From Chloroflexota bacterium (GTDB lineage Bacteria > Chloroflexota > UBA5177 > JANWHV01): a stretch of DNA of 14,667 bases. The notes beneath the pieces were generated by a model, which searched no databases, was not told the origin of the DNA, and saw only the letters and a list, made by a program, of their open reading frames with translations. The DNA lies in the NCBI GenBank assembly GCA_028287725.1, contig JAQBPC010000005.1, positions 1 through 14,667 of the forward strand, given 5' to 3'. This document shows, piece after piece, positions 14,579 to 14,667 of this stretch; the stretch's first letter is position 1; each line of letters starts with the position of its first letter. The translations under genes and the position numbers were made by a program.

Positions 14579-14667
14579 CTAGCGGAGGTAGTTGCGCTCG
14601 ATAGCCGGCACGTACACCTGAAAGGCGCGGCCGGTCGCCGTCACGCCGGAGAAGCGGTACACCGGCT
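14579..14667 (-). CDS. C-terminal end of an unidentified protein, truncated by window edge
   Basis: The minus strand from the right edge reads as one open frame of 28 sense codons ending ERNYLR and a TAG stop (14579-14581). Nearly every codon (about 26 of 28) ends in G or C, much more biased than the surrounding non-coding sequence, so it is very probably coding. The visible residues, including YRFSGVTATGRAF and QVYVPAIERNYLR, look like alternating beta structure. I do not recognise the family. Confidence 0.6.
   Translation of the reverse strand, partial: PVYRFSGVTATGRAFQVYVPAIERNYLR

Noticed and set aside
14307..14582. 91-codon rightward frame
   Set aside because: No ribosome site, unbiased third codon positions, overlaps the end of the strongly biased leftward edge gene.
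1..14667. Mobile elements, CRISPR arrays, toxin-antitoxin or phage genes
   Set aside because: No transposase, integrase, direct-repeat array or phage-like frame found on either strand.

Overview
The window is dense bacterial DNA of roughly 60% GC with short intergenic gaps, third codon positions rich in G/C, GTG starts and 4-7 base gene overlaps. There is no insertion sequence, integrase, prophage gene or CRISPR array. A short SecG with the RGTGLGSVFGGD core and no long C-terminal tail, followed directly by a tRNA-Leu, together with an LPG-synthase-type membrane protein and a PIG-L deacetylase, suggests Chloroflexota or a relative. That assignment is an inference of low to moderate confidence.

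Layout from left to right. (1) Positions 1-732 (+): the 3' part of a diacylglycerol-kinase-type lipid kinase. (2) Positions 749-5963 (-): a five-gene operon transcribed as circularly permuted ATP-grasp amidoligase, alpha-E protein, then three different transglutaminase-like proteins. Two junctions overlap (7 and 4 bases). The middle transglutaminase has lost the usual catalytic His. (3) About 500 bases without a convincing gene, with two short palindromes. (4) Positions 6470-7868 (-): a flippase/LPG-synthase-like membrane protein followed by a 65-residue single-pass membrane protein. (5) Positions 7869-8278: an unusually structured intergenic region. It holds a candidate switching RNA, two DnaA-box-like nonamers, a perfect 8-base inverted repeat and a TACAAT -10 element. 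(6) Positions 8279-11170 (+): a 963-residue Dna2-like RecB nuclease-helicase. (7) Positions 11225-12514 (-): a glycolate-oxidase-type iron-sulfur subunit (GlcF) without GlcD or GlcE nearby. (8) Positions 12678-13196 (+): an orphan terminator, secG, tRNA-Leu(CAG) and a strong terminator. (9) Positions 13217-14053 (-): a PIG-L/LmbE deacetylase. (10) About 500 bases with no convincing gene, then the last 29 codons of a leftward gene at the right edge.

The two most interesting places are the amidoligase/alpha-E/triple-transglutaminase operon and the 7983-8279 control region with its nuclease-helicase. The operon is a known module type with no known product, and here it is expanded. The helicase retains three of the four Dna2-type Fe-S cysteines; the fourth position is Ser. 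It also has a separate N-terminal CxxCx5C motif.
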